Shown piece by piece: positions 52,277-61,282 of a stretch of DNA of 64,000 nt. Source of the DNA: Bacteroidota bacterium. GTDB lineage: Bacteria; Bacteroidota; JABWAT01. The notes under the pieces are model-generated. The model was not told where the DNA came from, made no database searches, and saw only the letters and a program-made list of their open reading frames with translations. Position 1 is the stretch's first letter. Every line of letters begins with the position of its first letter. The stretch is from the NCBI GenBank assembly GCA_017303995.1, contig JAFLBE010000011.1, positions 1-64,000 on the forward strand. The letters run 5' to 3'. The translations under genes and the position numbers were made by a program.

Positions 52277-53317
52277 TTATGATTGGATCGAGTCGTCAGT
52301 AAAACTTAGCTGACCTGATTTATCAAGTAACTTAAAACCAAGTCTCTGTCGTGCCAATTTGGTAATTTCCCTTCCACGCGCAGTTCTGACCAGATAACCT
52401 TCCTGAATCAGATAAGGTTCATAGACTTCTTCAAGCGTTCCGGCTTCTTCTCCAACCGCAACAGCAAGTGAACTGATTCCAACCGGACCCCCATTGAACT
52501 TTTCGTAAAGGGTCGTCAGAATCCGTTTATCCATTTCATCAAGTCCAAGATTATCAACATCCAGCGCATGAAGAGCTATATCGGCAATTTCCCGTCCGAT
52601 GGTTCCGTCACCTTTGATTTGGGCAAAATCACGGGTTCTGCGTAACAATCTGTTGGCAATCCGCGGTGTACCTCTTGAGCGTTTGGCAATTTCCATGGCG
52701 CCATCCGGGTGAATGGGCACTTTCAATAACCCGGCACTGCGGTTGATAATTTTATACAGAAGATCATGGTCGTAATAATCCAGTCGGAAATTAATTCCGA
52801 ACCGGGCCCGAAGCGGGGCTGTTAAAAGTCCCGAACGGGTTGTGGCACCAACCAAAGTAAAACGTGGAAGTCCGATTTTCACACTTCTGGCGTTTGGTCC
52901 GGCATCAATCATGATATCAAGCTGATAATCTTCCATCGCAGAATATAAATATTCCTCAACCACAGCATTTAGCCGGTGAATTTCATCAATAAAAAGAACA
53001 TCTCCGGCATCCAGATTGGTCAGAATCCCGGCCAGATCAGAGGGTTTATCCAAAACCGGACCTGAAGTTGACACAATTCTTGCCCCCATTTCGGTTGCAA
53101 TAATATAAGAAAGTGTTGTTTTCCCAAGCCCGGGAGGTCCGAACAGCAAAACATGATCGAGGGATTCACTTCGTTGCTTGGCTGCGCTGACGAAAACGGT
53201 CAGGTTATCGATAATTTTTTGCTGGCCGACGAATTCATCAAAAGATTTGGGACGAAGTGCGGCTTCGGCATCTTTATCGGAAGGGGTGGTGGTTTTGTCG
53301 AGTAAAGGTGTTGACAT
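52277..53317 (-). CDS. ruvB: Holliday junction branch migration helicase
   Basis: A 346-residue AAA+ motor that drives branch migration with RuvA. The ATG at 53317 (MSTPLLDK) gives the family's normal length; an upstream TTG would add 19 unlikely residues. Walker A is GPPGLGKTT, Walker B FIDEIHR, sensor 1 in [11 protein letters not shown], and the arginine finger in PLRARFG. The C-terminal winged helix ends QLSFTD. It is divergent from the Rrf2 gene across 169 bp. ruvA and ruvC are not here. Confidence 0.97.
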   Translation of the reverse strand: MSTPLLDKTTTPSDKDAEAALRPKSFDEFVGQQKIIDNLTVFVSAAKQRSESLDHVLLFGPPGLGKTTLSYIIATEMGARIVSTSGPVLDKPSDLAGILTNLDAGDVLFIDEIHRLNAVVEEYLYSAMEDYQLDIMIDAGPNARSVKIGLPRFTLVGATTRSGLLTAPLRARFGINFRLDYYDHDLLYKIINRSAGLLKVPIHPDGAMEIAKRSRGTPRIANRLLRRTRDFAQIKGDGTIGREIADIALHALDVDNLGLDEMDKRILTTLYEKFNGGPVGISSLAVAVGEEAGTLEEVYEPYLIQEGYLVRTARGREITKLARQRLGFKLLDKSGQLSFTDDSIQS

Positions 53318-53456
53318 CGGGCAAAGAACGGAATTTTCACTTCCGGAATCAAATTGAGGAAGCTTTCCCTCCAAATTAGAAAATCAATAGAGTTGGAACG
53401 CAAACTGCCTGTTTTACAGTTTGATCTGTCTGACGGTCTGTTTTAAATTTGATAAA

Positions 53457-53485
53457 TTCCTATTTTAAGGAAAATTAAGGAATTA
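53457..53485. promoter_or_regulatory. TTCC-N8-GGAA inverted repeat and repeated TTAAGGAA before the Rrf2 gene
   Basis: TTCC (53457-53460) and GGAA (53469-53472) are 8 bp apart, and TTAAGGAA occurs twice (53465, 53475). The second also acts as ribosome binding site for the Rrf2 gene. The symmetry would suit binding by the Rrf2 dimer itself; this is a guess. Confidence 0.4.
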
Positions 53486-53486
53486 C

Positions 53487-53921
53487 ATGTTTTACTCCAA
53501 AAAAACTGAATATTTAATTCAGGCTTTACTTGTGATTGGTGATGAGTTTGAAACCGGACATTATGTTTCGATGGATACTATCAGAATCAAAGCCGATCTG
53601 CCCCGTGCGTTAACATTGAAACTGTTAAATTACCTGGTAAAAGATAAAATTCTCGAATCCAATCTGGGACCTTCGGGCGGATTTCGTTTTCTCGTCAACC
53701 CGAAAGATGTGTATCTCTATCAGATAAAAAGCTATTTCGACCCAATTAGTCACCTCGACGGTTGTGCGCTCGGACTCAATTTTTGTTCGGAAGAAAGACC
53801 TTGTGCCATGCATGATGTCTGGAAATCACTTCGCCAGCCGATGAAAGATTTCTTCGAAAAAACCTCCATGCAAACCCTCATTGTAGAATACCGGGAAAAA
53901 TCACGTCTGAAAGGGCATTGA
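53487..53921 (+). CDS. Rrf2-family [Fe-S] transcriptional regulator
   Basis: A 144-residue winged-helix regulator. The HTH lies at about 25-62 (MDTIRIKADLPRALTLKLLNYLVK), and the wing at SNLGPSGGFRF. C93, C100 and C106 (GCALGLNFCSEERPC) are spaced like the cluster Cys of IscR and NsrR. Such proteins sense Fe-S status, NO or redox state. With a nitrite-producing pathway in the genome, NO sensing is conceivable but the targets are unknown. Confidence 0.9.
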   Translation: MFYSKKTEYLIQALLVIGDEFETGHYVSMDTIRIKADLPRALTLKLLNYLVKDKILESNLGPSGGFRFLVNPKDVYLYQIKSYFDPISHLDGCALGLNFCSEERPCAMHDVWKSLRQPMKDFFEKTSMQTLIVEYREKSRLKGH

Positions 53922-53925
53922 TATT

Positions 53926-53953
53926 TTAGCTGTTAGCTAATGGCTGTTAGCCC
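53926..53953 (+). repeat. Heptamer tandem array after the Rrf2 gene stop
   Basis: Four units, TTAGCTG, TTAGCTA, ATGGCTG, TTAGCCC, start 4 bp after the stop codon. The unit sequence differs from the GGGACA/GTTAC types, but the period and position are the same. Confidence 0.7.
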
Positions 53954-54066
53954 GTCAGTGGCCGGGTTTTCAACTGTTAGGTAACCGCTGATTCTCATTT
54001 CGAATCCAGTCTTGAAAATCTCCCTCTGCTTTGCGAACTTGTTGGAATTACGAGAAAAATTCCTCA

Positions 54067-55257
54067 ATGTTCAGAACTGTTTTTCACCTTTATAAAAGTG
54101 CCTGGTCGGGCTTGCCAAAATCCTCCTGGATGCTGGCTTTGGTCATGCTGATCAACCGGTCAGGCGCCATGGTGATTCCATTCCTCTCCTTATATCTTAC
54201 CCAGAAACTTGGTTTCACACTCAGCGAGGCCGGACTTTGCATTTCTGCCTTTGGGGGAGGTGCATTTCTTGGCGCATTTTTGGGTGGAAAGCTGACAGAT
54301 AAATTGGGTCCGTTCCGGGTTCAGGCTGGAAGTTTACTCGGGACTGGACTTCTCTTTTTTGTCCTGATGGAATTGACCACTTTTTACTCAGTTCTTGCTG
54401 GGATTTTCATCCTGAGTCTGGTTTCAGAATCTCTTCGGCCTGCAAATGCGGTTTCAGTTGCTGCATTTTCACCACCCGACCGGGTGACCCGGGCTTTTTC
54501 GTTGAACAGGATGGCTGCGAATCTGGGTTTTGCATTCGGACCTGCAATCGGTGGACTCCTTGCGGTTATCGATTTTAAACTTCTTTTTGTTGCGGATGGT
54601 TTAACCTGCATTTTTGCCGGAATTGTCTTCATCTTTTTCTTCAGAAAGCAATATGCCTTAAAATCAGATTCGAAAAAATCAGAAATGGTGAAAGGTCAAT
54701 CAGCCTGGAAGGATAAAAAGTTCATTTTATTTACGGTTTTGGTCACAGTTTATGCCATGGTTTTCTTCCAGTTTTTTACCACGCTTCCGGTCTTTTACCG
54801 CACAGAATTTCACCTGCCTGAAAATGAAATCGGCCTTTTAATGGCCATGAATGGGGTGATTATTTTCTTTTTTGAAATGATTCTGGTGAATAAACTGGAA
54901 AACAAAATCAAAATTATGAATCTGATTCCGATTGGATCCGTTCTGCTCGGATTTTCTTTTTTTCTGATTGGCGGATTTCATTTCGTGTGGATTCTGATTG
55001 CAGGCATGATTTTTCTGACGGTGGCTGAAATGCTATCCATGCCATTTATGGCTGCACACGTGAATGCAAAAGCAGGAAATGGCCGGTTGGGTGAATATAT
55101 GGCGATGTACACAATGGCTTATTCCTTCGCACATATTGCCGCACCGATGATCGGCACCCGCATTGCAGAGGTTGCTGGTTTCAATACGCTTTGGATGCTA
55201 TGTGCAGGTGTGTCCGTTTTGGTTGCCGGTGGATTTTGGTTCCTGGGGCGGAGATGA
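54067..55257 (+). CDS. Major facilitator superfamily transporter
   Basis: A 396-residue MFS protein with about 12 helices and the loop motif GGKLTDKLGPFR between helices 2 and 3. A further RVTRAFSLNRMAANLGFAFGPAIGG is typical of the drug-exporter DHA1 subgroup. The ATG at 54067 (MFRTVF) is more likely than an upstream start 12 codons before it. It lies after the Rrf2 gene and could be its target. Substrate unknown. Confidence 0.85.
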   Translation: MFRTVFHLYKSAWSGLPKSSWMLALVMLINRSGAMVIPFLSLYLTQKLGFTLSEAGLCISAFGGGAFLGAFLGGKLTDKLGPFRVQAGSLLGTGLLFFVLMELTTFYSVLAGIFILSLVSESLRPANAVSVAAFSPPDRVTRAFSLNRMAANLGFAFGPAIGGLLAVIDFKLLFVADGLTCIFAGIVFIFFFRKQYALKSDSKKSEMVKGQSAWKDKKFILFTVLVTVYAMVFFQFFTTLPVFYRTEFHLPENEIGLLMAMNGVIIFFFEMILVNKLENKIKIMNLIPIGSVLLGFSFFLIGGFHFVWILIAGMIFLTVAEMLSMPFMAAHVNAKAGNGRLGEYMAMYTMAYSFAHIAAPMIGTRIAEVAGFNTLWMLCAGVSVLVAGGFWFLGRR

Positions 55258-55361
55258 TCCTGATTTGAAACCTGATTCTGGTCTTACGATATTTGATTTG
55301 AACCTGATTTTGATCCCGAAAATTTAAAACAGTTTGCAAAATAAAAATACCAAGGTGACTC

Positions 55362-55949
55362 TTGACCTTATTCCGTAATAAATTCCGGATAAAATCGGCA
55401 CGTTTACCCGATTTCGATTATTCGATGAATGGAATGTATTTCATCACGATCTGTACAAAGGAACGGTTACCTTTTTTTGGTGAAATTGTGGAGGGGGGGA
55501 TAACTTTATCTGAAATGGGCGAAATTGTCAAACGATTTTGGCAGGAAATTCCAAACCAATTTTCATATGTTAAATTAGATGAATTTGTGGTGATGCCAAA
55601 TCATTTTCATGGAATTGTAATCATCGATCAAAATCGTAGAGACGCGATTAATCGCGTCTCTACCGCCGATGCAATATCGATTAACCGCATTTCAACGGCG
55701 GTAAACGAAAATACAGGTGGATTTGCCGGGGATAAAAATCCAATGGTCAATGAAAATTTGTCACGAATCATCAGGTGGTACAAAGGACGGGTTTCATTTG
55801 AAATCAAAAAAATCCATTCTGATTTTGGATGGCAATCCCGGTTTCATGACCGGATCATTCGGAACGAAGATGAATTATTTAATGTCCGGAATTATATTAA
55901 AAACAATCCGGCGAATTGGGAAAATGATAAATTGATGAAGGAAAAATAA
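55362..55949 (+). mobile_element. REP-associated tyrosine transposase (RAYT, IS200-like Y1 family)
   Basis: A 195-residue single-domain HUH endonuclease. The start is TTG. The His-x-His metal site is H81-F-H83 in MPNHFHGIV and the likely nucleophile is Y178 in NVRNYIKNNP. The N-terminal RLPDFDYSMNGMYFITICT is typical of RAYTs. Residues about 92-100 (RRDAINRVS) are encoded by a perfect 28-bp REP palindrome (55636-55663), and an identical palindrome lies 17 bp beyond the stop (55966-55993). RAYTs are thought to mobilise REP sequences, so this gene carries its own likely substrate. Confidence 0.88.
55636..55663. repeat. REP palindrome inside the RAYT coding sequence
   Basis: A perfect 28-bp palindrome; the half is GTAGAGACGCGATT. 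It adds no frameshift. It is followed by a second inverted pair ACCGCC (55662-55667) and GGCGGT (55696-55701), also in the coding sequence. Confidence 0.92.
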
Positions 55950-55965
55950 CGGTTTGACATTTATC

Positions 55966-55993
55966 GTAGAGACGCGATTAATCGCGTCTCTAC
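55966..55993. repeat. REP palindrome downstream of the RAYT gene
   Basis: Identical in all 28 positions to the copy inside the gene. No T-run follows, so it is not a standard terminator. It lies between the RAYT and the convergent Ehr operon end. Confidence 0.92.
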
Positions 55994-56016
55994 ATCCAGA
56001 ATCGTAATTACCCCGT

Positions 56017-56766
56017 TTATTTTTTATCCAGCCAATCCAATAAACCCGTTATAAACGTTAACGGATGGGGCGGGCAACCGGGAATGAACAAATCAACCGG
56101 ATGCTGTTCCAGAAATTCACGGTTTAATTCCGGCGAATCTTTAAAAATACCACCCGAGATGCCACACGCACCAAACAGAATGACAATTTTCGGATCAGGA
56201 ACGGCATCAAAACACATCTGGGTTGCTTCTGCCATGGTGGCGGTCATGGGTCCGGTAATGACGATTCCGTCTGCATGACGGGGTGAGGCTACAAATTCAA
56301 TCCCGAACCGGCCCATGTCAAAATTTACATTGCTGAGGGCATTCAATTCCAGTTCACAGGCGTTGCATCCGCCGGAGGAAATCTGTCTCAGTTTCAATGA
56401 TTTCCCGAAATAGGATCTGATCTTTTCTGAGGCAATTTCTGGGGTAATTCTGTGTTCCGTTCCACTCACAACCAATTGTTCACGGGAACTGCACGTTATG
56501 TGGTGCTCATTGGTGAAATGAATCACCTGTTCCGGGCAGTTCTGTTCACAAACCGGACAAAAAACACAGGTTCCCAGATCAATCTTCAGCGGATTCAAAC
56601 TGATTGCATTTGTTGGACACAAATCCACGCAAATTGTACATCCATGCGGGCATTTTTCTGGCTGGATTTGAGGCATACCACGGAATAAAGGTGGAAGTCC
56701 GGGATTGTGAACATCGTGAACGATGGGATCACCCTGCAGAATTCTTAATCTGATACTTTCAAACAT
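56017..56766 (-). CDS. Ehr complex: fused ferredoxin and NuoB/HyfI-like small subunit
   Basis: A 249-residue fusion. Residues 30-90 hold two [4Fe-4S] motifs: C39/C43/C46/C50 and C67/C70/C73/C77, as in HyfH/NuoI. Residues about 125-245 are the NuoB/HyfI-like small subunit with all four ligands of the proximal cluster: C134 and C137 (GGCNACELE), C201 (GACGISGG) and C231 (GCPPHP). In most relatives these are separate proteins. GAGGA lies 7 nt before the ATG. It is the last gene of the operon. Confidence 0.88.
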   Translation of the reverse strand: MFESIRLRILQGDPIVHDVHNPGLPPLFRGMPQIQPEKCPHGCTICVDLCPTNAISLNPLKIDLGTCVFCPVCEQNCPEQVIHFTNEHHITCSSREQLVVSGTEHRITPEIASEKIRSYFGKSLKLRQISSGGCNACELELNALSNVNFDMGRFGIEFVASPRHADGIVITGPMTATMAEATQMCFDAVPDPKIVILFGACGISGGIFKDSPELNREFLEQHPVDLFIPGCPPHPLTFITGLLDWLDKK

Positions 56767-56778
56767 GGCACATCCTCA

Positions 56779-58260
56779 TTATAAATCGTGTCCGGCATAG
56801 GATAAATCAAAGCTCTTGTTGCACAACGGAAAGTCCGAAATGGCTTCATTCCGCAGAGCAAGTGCGAGTCCGTACCAGTTATGAAACGATGGATCTTTGA
56901 TTTTATATCGGGTCAGTTTTCCATCGGAACCGGTAAATAAACTGTGAACAATTTCGCCACGCCATCCTTCAACCACTGAGATCACTCCAGAATCCGGTTG
57001 CAAATCGTGAACTTTGGTTTGGGTTGTTCCTGCAGGTAAATTGTCAAGCTGTTCAAAAATAAACCGGATGGAATCTTCAATTTCAAGTGCACGGATGCGG
57101 GTTCGTGCGAAGACATCGCCGGTACCAAGAGTGATCAGCGGAATCGGAAAATACCGGTAAGCACCATAAGGGAACTGACTTCTCGTATCCAGATCAATTC
57201 CGCTTGCCCGGGCAGCGGGCCCTACCATCCCAATTTCAGATGCCCATTCACGGGTTACTGTTCCAGTATGATCGAGCCTGGCAAGTACGCTGGTTGAATC
57301 AAACAAAACCAGATTGATAGCCGAAACATCATTTAAAACGGTAGTTAGGTTGGATTTTAATTTTTCAATTGCCTCTTCATCCGGATCAAATTGAAGTCCG
57401 CCGGGAACCAGAAATCCTTTGCCGAACCGTGATCCGCAGAAAAGAGCAAGTCCGTTGATGACTAAGGTGCGGAGACGGCCATAAGAGGAAGCCCCAATGG
57501 CATAACCGATGTCGTTTGCAATTCCGCCCAAACCGGCAAGATGCATGGCAACCCGTTCAAGTTCTTCGGCGATGGAACGCAAAACCTGAGTTTTTAAACT
57601 CACATTGGTGTGCGCCAAAGCCTCAATTCCCAAAACATGAGCCATCGAATGGCCAATTGTGGTATCACCGGCGATGGACTCACACAAAATGGTTTGTTGC
57701 CGGGAATTTGCAGAAAGCAAAAGATTTTCAATCCCCCGTTTCTGATATCCCAGAACAATTTCAAGATGATAAACCAGTTCACCGTGACATTGAAACCTGA
57801 AATGCCCCGGTTCAATCACACCGGCATGGATGGGACCCACTGCAACTTCATGAACTTCTTCACCTTCCATCTGATACAAAGAATAAGGCTGATCACCCAG
57901 AACAGTTGATTGTTTTCTCACCGGACGAAGCCAAGGATGTCCGTTGGGAATAATCAGATTTTCTTCGGCAAGTTCACATTCGAAATAATTCGTCTGTGGA
58001 AAGTCAGAGGCAAAACTGTTAAACCGGTGATCGTCTTTACTGAATTGGGTTGCAGTTAAACTGATGGAAGACGTCAATGGATTACTGAGAACGACCAAAA
58101 CGGTTTTTTCTGATTTTTCAGGATTCAGGGCAAACAAACTGATCAGACGGAATCCGGCTTGAAGCGATTGGCGGATGCTGTTCTCAAATTCGGAAACTGA
58201 AATGACCGGAATATCACTGATGTGAAACGGACGATGGTTTTGGACGGATAAAAAGCTCAT
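56779..58260 (-). CDS. Ehr complex: NuoC-NuoD/HyfG-like large subunit without [NiFe] ligands
   Basis: A 493-residue protein with a NuoC-like part (about 1-110) fused to a NuoD/HyfG-like part (about 130-493). Where [NiFe] hydrogenases have the CxxC of motif L1, this reads ESIAGDTTIGHS (194-205). At the end, in place of DPCxxC, it has DFPLCNKSFDLSYAGHDL. Four metal-binding Cys are therefore missing, and it should not be a hydrogenase. This pattern is that described for energy-converting-hydrogenase-related (Ehr) complexes. It shares 4 nt (ATGA) with the upstream gene. Confidence 0.9.
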   Translation of the reverse strand: MSFLSVQNHRPFHISDIPVISVSEFENSIRQSLQAGFRLISLFALNPEKSEKTVLVVLSNPLTSSISLTATQFSKDDHRFNSFASDFPQTNYFECELAEENLIIPNGHPWLRPVRKQSTVLGDQPYSLYQMEGEEVHEVAVGPIHAGVIEPGHFRFQCHGELVYHLEIVLGYQKRGIENLLLSANSRQQTILCESIAGDTTIGHSMAHVLGIEALAHTNVSLKTQVLRSIAEELERVAMHLAGLGGIANDIGYAIGASSYGRLRTLVINGLALFCGSRFGKGFLVPGGLQFDPDEEAIEKLKSNLTTVLNDVSAINLVLFDSTSVLARLDHTGTVTREWASEIGMVGPAARASGIDLDTRSQFPYGAYRYFPIPLITLGTGDVFARTRIRALEIEDSIRFIFEQLDNLPAGTTQTKVHDLQPDSGVISVVEGWRGEIVHSLFTGSDGKLTRYKIKDPSFHNWYGLALALRNEAISDFPLCNKSFDLSYAGHDL

Positions 58261-59708
58261 AGTATGATTCCAAAATCAAGTGCAATGTTGGTCACCATTT
58301 CATAAAGTTCTGAAGGAAGGAAAAGACCCAATCCGATCAGCATCAGCAGCAGAATGAGTGATGCAAAGTGGGTGATATCGAACTTTTCGCTTATTTCCGG
58401 CAGATTGGCAATATCTGGCGGTGCCTTGTAAAGCATCTGAAAAACGGTTTTACTCATCCCGACGAAAATGAAAAAGAGAAGGAATAACACACCGGCGAGT
58501 AGCCAGGGTTTTGCCATCAATCCCTGAAAAATCATCAGTTCACTGAAAAATATACCGAAGGGCGGCATGGCGATAATGGCGAAAAATCCGGTCAGGAACA
58601 GCCAGCCCGTCCAGGGCATTGCATTCAGCACATTCCAGACTGATGCCGTTTCACGTGATTTATACGCCCGGTGAATATTGCCGGCATTGAGAAATAAAAC
58701 CACTTTGGTAATTGAATTGTAAACGACGTGCAGCATGGCACCCACAAAAGCAATTCCGCCGGTTCCGATTCCAATGACAATCAAACCCAAATGTTCAACG
58801 CTGGAATACGAAATCATCCGTTTGTAATTGGTTACTTTAAACATGAAAACAAAAGCAACAAAAAGTGAAAACATCCCGCCGATAATCATGATAATCCGGG
58901 CAAATTCAGCCGTTTCGGTTGGAACCATAATCTGATATACTCTCAGAACACCGATCAGAGCCGTTCCCCGGAGTGAACCCGACATTAAAGCAGCAACCGG
59001 ACTTGGGGAATTGCTCGTGGCATCAATATCACCTGGGTGCATGGGAGCAATTCCGATTTTTGTACTTAATCCGACAAAAACAAAAATAAAGGCTGCCTTC
59101 AGCCAGATCGGATTCAATACTTCGGCATTCAGGATAAAGTTGGTGACCACCAATTGTTTCCCATCCAAAACCGTTCCATTGGCCGATAAAGTCAGGAAAA
59201 GAAATCCGACAAAGGCAAAGGCAATCCCGACAGAAACGAGGAACAAATACTTCCACATGGCTTCAAGTGCTTCTTCATCCCGGTAATAAAAAATCAGCGG
59301 AGCAACACAAAGTGTCGTGGTTTCAGAGGCAACCCAGAAAAGCCCCAGATGGTTACTGATCAGCGCCAGTGTATTGGCAAGAAGATATAAATTCAGCAGC
59401 ATGAAGTAGAGTTTTTTGCTCTTTTCTTCCTTCACAATATTGGGCCGGCTGAGGTAGGAATAAGAAACCAATGTTACCCAGAAGTACACATTTGAAAGTA
59501 CCATCAGGAAAAGTTTGGTTAATGAATCAAACCGGATGAAATCATTTTCTGACGGATTTAAAAACCCGGAAAAGATGAGAAATGAACACAAAAGGTGAAC
59601 AGTTGCAGCAAACAAGGTCAGCGAATATTGAATCTTCCGGTTTTTCAGGAAATAGACCAACCCAATATTCAGCAAAGGCAGTGCAGTTAAAAGAAATAGT
59701 TCAAGCAT
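58257..59708 (-). CDS. Ehr complex: HyfF/NuoN-like proton-translocating subunit
   Basis: A 483-residue antiporter-like membrane subunit with about 14 helices. The conserved FVGLSTKIGIAPMHPGDIDATSNSPSPVAALMSG (about 217-250) includes the functional Lys of this family. YSSVEHLGLIVIGIG and NSITKVVLFLNAGNI give the second channel. It is one of at least three NuoL/M/N-type subunits here, which suggests coupled ion pumping. Confidence 0.92.
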   Translation of the reverse strand: MLELFLLTALPLLNIGLVYFLKNRKIQYSLTLFAATVHLLCSFLIFSGFLNPSENDFIRFDSLTKLFLMVLSNVYFWVTLVSYSYLSRPNIVKEEKSKKLYFMLLNLYLLANTLALISNHLGLFWVASETTTLCVAPLIFYYRDEEALEAMWKYLFLVSVGIAFAFVGFLFLTLSANGTVLDGKQLVVTNFILNAEVLNPIWLKAAFIFVFVGLSTKIGIAPMHPGDIDATSNSPSPVAALMSGSLRGTALIGVLRVYQIMVPTETAEFARIIMIIGGMFSLFVAFVFMFKVTNYKRMISYSSVEHLGLIVIGIGTGGIAFVGAMLHVVYNSITKVVLFLNAGNIHRAYKSRETASVWNVLNAMPWTGWLFLTGFFAIIAMPPFGIFFSELMIFQGLMAKPWLLAGVLFLLFFIFVGMSKTVFQMLYKAPPDIANLPEISEKFDITHFASLILLLMLIGLGLFLPSELYEMVTNIALDFGIIL

Positions 59709-60340
59709 CAGTCTTTTAACCTCCCTAAGGCAGTCACATCAGGTTGGGCAAAAGTTGAACTGATCCGGTTGATCACAATTCCCATCAGGAAAACGACCAC
59801 GAAAATATCAAGCAGGGCGCCCAGTTCAACGATGGTTGGCATTTCAGCAGAAAGCGACGTTCCGAAAAGCAAAATCCCATTTTCCAGAATCAGAAATCCG
59901 ACCACGTGAATAATAAGTTTTTTCCGGAAAATGATGATAAAAATTCCAATGATCATGGCGGAAAAAGCAGAGGCAAAAGGAATGGGTTCGATGGTTGTGA
60001 ATCCCGATAAAACATGGGCGGAAACAAACAGAACCGACATCGAAAACACACTCAGCAGCAGAAAATTAAAGGGCTGAATACTGGGTTCCACGATCCGTTT
60101 CACGTCAAGGTCAATAACGATTTTATTGACAAACCGGGGAATAATGATGGCCTTGACGATCAATGAAACGATCGGAATGATCAGCAAATGGACTGACAAG
60201 TGGTGTAAAAACGGAAAAATCATGATCAGGGAAAGTAAAACCCCCTGTATCCGTAAAATGGTGACATAGGTTTTAATTCTGGAGGTAACCACCAGATAAA
60301 GAAGCGTAAGACAAAAGAGAATACTGAGTACATTTTCCAT
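59708..60340 (-). CDS. Ehr complex: HyfE/NuoK-like subunit
   Basis: A 210-residue membrane protein with about six helices. VVGFLILENGILLFGTSLSAEMPTIVELGALLDIFVVVFLMG (about 146-187) holds the NuoK-type Glu residues. The longer size versus NuoK (about 100) is typical of HyfE. The start overlaps nothing; the stop shares one base with the HyfF-like start. Confidence 0.9.
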   Translation of the reverse strand: MENVLSILFCLTLLYLVVTSRIKTYVTILRIQGVLLSLIMIFPFLHHLSVHLLIIPIVSLIVKAIIIPRFVNKIVIDLDVKRIVEPSIQPFNFLLLSVFSMSVLFVSAHVLSGFTTIEPIPFASAFSAMIIGIFIIIFRKKLIIHVVGFLILENGILLFGTSLSAEMPTIVELGALLDIFVVVFLMGIVINRISSTFAQPDVTALGRLKD

Positions 60341-60355
60341 AGTGAATCCGGAAGT

Positions 60356-61282
60356 TTAGCGAACAAACGTATAAATAAGCAGATTGAGAATCCCGATAGC
60401 AGTTGCAAACAACAGATATTGGGGAATACTTTTCATTTTAAACCGGGCAATCATGGTTTCAACCCAGGCGATGACCGTGGTCAGCAGAAAGATGACGACA
60501 ATAAAAACAGAAAATCCCAGCCACTCATTGGCCATGCTGAACGGATTGAAAAAGGACGCCTCAAAAACAGCGTAAACCATAATTTTAATGTAGCTGCCAT
60601 ACTGGTAAAGAAACAGGTCAATTCCGGAATTATCCAGAATCATCACTTCATGAATCATCGTGAGTTCAAGGTGCGTGTTCGGGTCATCAATGGGCATTCT
60701 TGAACATTCGGTTACCAGCAGAATAAACCCCGAAATCGAACTGACGATAATGAAAACCAGGGCACTGGGTTCATCAAGCTGGATGGAATGATAAATGTCG
60801 TAAATGGAAGTATGTCCGCTGATGAAGGCAAGACTTCCGAGCGTGAAAAAGAAAATCGGTTCGGCAAAAACGGCGAAAGTCGCTTCCCGGGCGGCGCCCA
60901 TTCCTTCAAATGAACTCCCGATATCCATTGCACCAAGAATCTGGAAAAACCGGGCGAGACCAAGCAGATAAGCAAAAACAATAATATCACCATTGAAACT
61001 GAAAAGCGGACGAACATATCCGATCGGCAGAATCAGAAGGGTAAACAGAATGGCAGAAAAGGAAATAACCGGTGCGATCCGGCTGATAAATGAAGCCGAT
61101 GTTGCGTAAATGGTTTCCTTCCGGCTAAGCCGGGCCAGATCATAATATGGCTGCCAGACCGGAGCACCAATCCGGCCGGTGAGAATTGCTTTTTGCTTGT
61201 TGATGAGACCCACGAGAAACGGGGAGACCAACAGAATCAGAACAAAGGGAAATAATCCCTGCAAACTTACAGATAAGTCCAT
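60356..61282 (-). CDS. Ehr complex: HyfC/NuoH-like membrane anchor subunit
   Basis: A 308-residue membrane protein of eight helices. The family signature ECSRMPIDDPNTHLELTMIHE (about 193-213) is complete, and GRIGAPVWQPYYDLARL lies near the N-terminus. This subunit holds the soluble electron-transfer arm and the quinone- or ion-related channel entrance. It overlaps the HyfB-like gene by 16 bp. Confidence 0.93.
   Translation of the reverse strand: MDLSVSLQGLFPFVLILLVSPFLVGLINKQKAILTGRIGAPVWQPYYDLARLSRKETIYATSASFISRIAPVISFSAILFTLLILPIGYVRPLFSFNGDIIVFAYLLGLARFFQILGAMDIGSSFEGMGAAREATFAVFAEPIFFFTLGSLAFISGHTSIYDIYHSIQLDEPSALVFIIVSSISGFILLVTECSRMPIDDPNTHLELTMIHEVMILDNSGIDLFLYQYGSYIKIMVYAVFEASFFNPFSMANEWLGFSVFIVVIFLLTTVIAWVETMIARFKMKSIPQYLLFATAIGILNLLIYTFVR

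Noticed and set aside
55966-55993. Intrinsic terminator at the palindrome after the RAYT gene
   Set aside because: There is no T-run, and an identical palindrome lies inside the coding sequence, so it is a REP.
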